A program made the position numbers and the translations under genes. A model generated the notes under the pieces. It saw only the letters and a program-made list of their open reading frames with translations, had not been told where the DNA came from and made no database searches. A stretch of 64,000 bases of DNA from Plecoglossus altivelis (Eukaryota > Chordata > Actinopteri > Osmeriformes > Plecoglossidae), in the NCBI GenBank assembly GCA_036571765.1, contig BROE01000003.1:13712143-13776142 (forward strand). Direction: 5' to 3'. Below, one piece after another: positions 62,501 through 64,000 of this stretch. Each line of letters begins with the position of its first letter. Position 1 is the stretch's first letter.

Positions 62501-64000
62501 TGTGTCCAGCACATGAGAGTCATGTTTCTCCTTGACTCAGCCTGAGTGTTGATGCAGTGGAGGGTTCCTTGGGGGAATCTTGAGAAGATCATCGTTCAGT
62601 CAGTCTGGTCCCTCTCATTGCTGGAGCACTGGATGGCTCTTCCATGGCTTTATAAATGCTTTTTTTTCCATCTGACTTTGTGACAGATGGCTTGTGCTTG
62701 CCATTTTAATCGGATAGTCCTTCACTGTTGACATTCAATTCAAGAGGTGTGTGAATACTATCTTCTCCTCTCCCTGCTAGGGAATGTGTCTGCGTATATC
62801 CAATGGGATTGGTCGAAGTGTGCGAGGCAGATGTCTGTACACTTACACTCAGGCTCATATGTTTACTGTAAATGACAGAAAAACATAGGAAGAATTTACT
62901 CGAAGGGCTATGTGAGTTTTTTTGAAGGGCTATGTGTGTGCTCAGTGGTCACACATGGGCTTTCTTGCATACCTTGAAATCTTTCCAAAAAACATTTGCT
63001 TACACTATTGACCTCATATGTGGCACATTTACCCTGGGCTTTTGATTGTGTAGTGCAACAACACAGGAATGAAAACACCTCCGGAATTCCACAGAGACAC
63101 TCAAGGGGAGCCTGTGTGTCTTGGCGTGTATGTAGCCAAGTCTGAAAATAAGACATACCACTACCTTTCACACACAACCAGTTGCACACACCCAGACACA
63201 CACACAGACACAAACAGATAAACACTAGAAACTTGACCAAATTTGCCCCCCTCACTAATGTTAACCATATGTATGTGTATTTCAGTTCAGCAGTGGGTTT
63301 GATATTGTCCTGCCCTCTCTCCTCCCTCTCTACCTCTTTTGTGTCTTGTGTGTGGCCTGCACAGGGTCCACACCCACTAAAAAGCACAACACCCATATCC
63401 ACTTAGGGTATATTTATGGTTAGGCAAGGGGCTATGACAATTGTAATTTACATGGCAGGGGAACGTGGGTGGAGATAGATGGACAACAAGTTGTAAATTC
63501 TGCCTGTATGTATTCCACTTGACTCCAGTGTTTGGTATGCCTCTCTGACATGAGAGGCTGTATCTGGGGCATTGCTATTTCCGAGGCACTCCATCTAACT
63601 TAAAGGCGGTGTCATGGAAACTTCAGTGAGGTCATTCTGAGAGGGATTGATGGGAAAAGAAAAGCAACAGAAATGGCAGGGAACTCTGGGCAGGATATCA
63701 CATTTGCTCAAAGGGGATGGTACAATCACACAAATCACAAAACACTGCATGCTGAGCTTGAAATGCGTTATGGTCTTTTATGGTCTTTATCCTGGTCATA
63801 AATCCAAAGCAAGTCTTGAGTTCCTACCCTAAATTATGTGTGTATATTAATCGAAAGGACTAATAGCTGTGTAATATGACTAGGAAGACTGATGATGGAT
63901 GACAGCTTTTAGTGTTCTCTTAACAGCCATGTGTGGGGCTCTGCTGACAGAGGCCCTTGCTAGCAACTTGTCGTCGGTACTGATCATAGTGATAAAGACT
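56592..64000. other. region downstream of calca
   Basis: No gene recognised. In human, CALCB and INSC follow CALCA, but no exon of either was found by eye. Minus-strand open frames at 57,579-57,812 and 58,342-58,626 have varied composition (for example EPVAVQIEVPENHANCMELL and RKNVSPSFKSFFHVESSPVQ) without a known family. A plus-strand open frame at 59,517-59,771 is also unassigned. CA/GT patches occur near 60,790-60,870 and 63,185-63,215. Confidence 0.5.

Noticed and set aside
56592..64000. calcb or insc exons expected after calca
   Set aside because: No segment matched their conserved motifs by eye; absence is not proven without a translated search.
1..64000. tRNA genes, tRNA-derived SINEs and Tc1-like transposons
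   Set aside because: I looked for A/B-box pairs and typical Tc1 ends and saw no convincing copy; a repeat library search would be decisive.

Overview
The window is vertebrate nuclear DNA, almost certainly from a ray-finned (teleost) fish. It has spliced genes with GT-AG introns and AATAAA signals, compound microsatellites, large gene-free stretches, and hormone sequences of the fish type. No bacterial, plasmid or phage feature is present. The species cannot be named from sequence alone. I recognised no Tc1-like or tRNA-SINE copies.

Layout. 1-24,416: no gene recognised; simple repeats, a small tandem duplication, a strong inverted repeat and some chance-length ORFs. 24,417-28,210 (minus): crabp1, four exons, complete. 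28,211-30,127: gene-free, with a dense ACTAGT-centred degenerate repeat just upstream of rergl. 30,420-33,727 (plus): rergl, five coding exons, complete. 35,635-37,553 (plus): lmo1, four coding exons including a 22-base first coding exon. 38,569-41,012 (plus): ric3, six exons, with a coding 21-base tandem repeat in the last exon. 41,860-44,579 (minus): psma1, ten exons, one intron apparently with a GC donor, tail-to-tail with ric3. 44,580-52,200: gene-free. 52,294-56,591 (plus): calca with promoter (CRE, CCAAT boxes, TATA), shared exons, then a calcitonin exon and a CGRP exon, which are alternative 3' ends. 56,592-64,000: no gene recognised; a few unassigned minus-strand ORFs.

The genes are not one pathway. 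They are a conserved linkage block: in human, LMO1, RIC3, PSMA1 and CALCA all lie on 11p15, CRABP1 is on 15q, and RERGL lies near LMO3 on 12p. Products: a retinoic acid binding protein, a Ras-like protein without a CAAX box, a LIM-only transcription adaptor, a nicotinic receptor assembly chaperone, a 20S proteasome alpha subunit and the calcitonin/CGRP precursor. lmo1 and crabp1 carry substitutions at usually constant positions, as expected of one copy of a teleost duplicate pair. All exon borders below were read by eye from reading frame, splice dinucleotides and family similarity; every complete coding sequence sums to a multiple of three.
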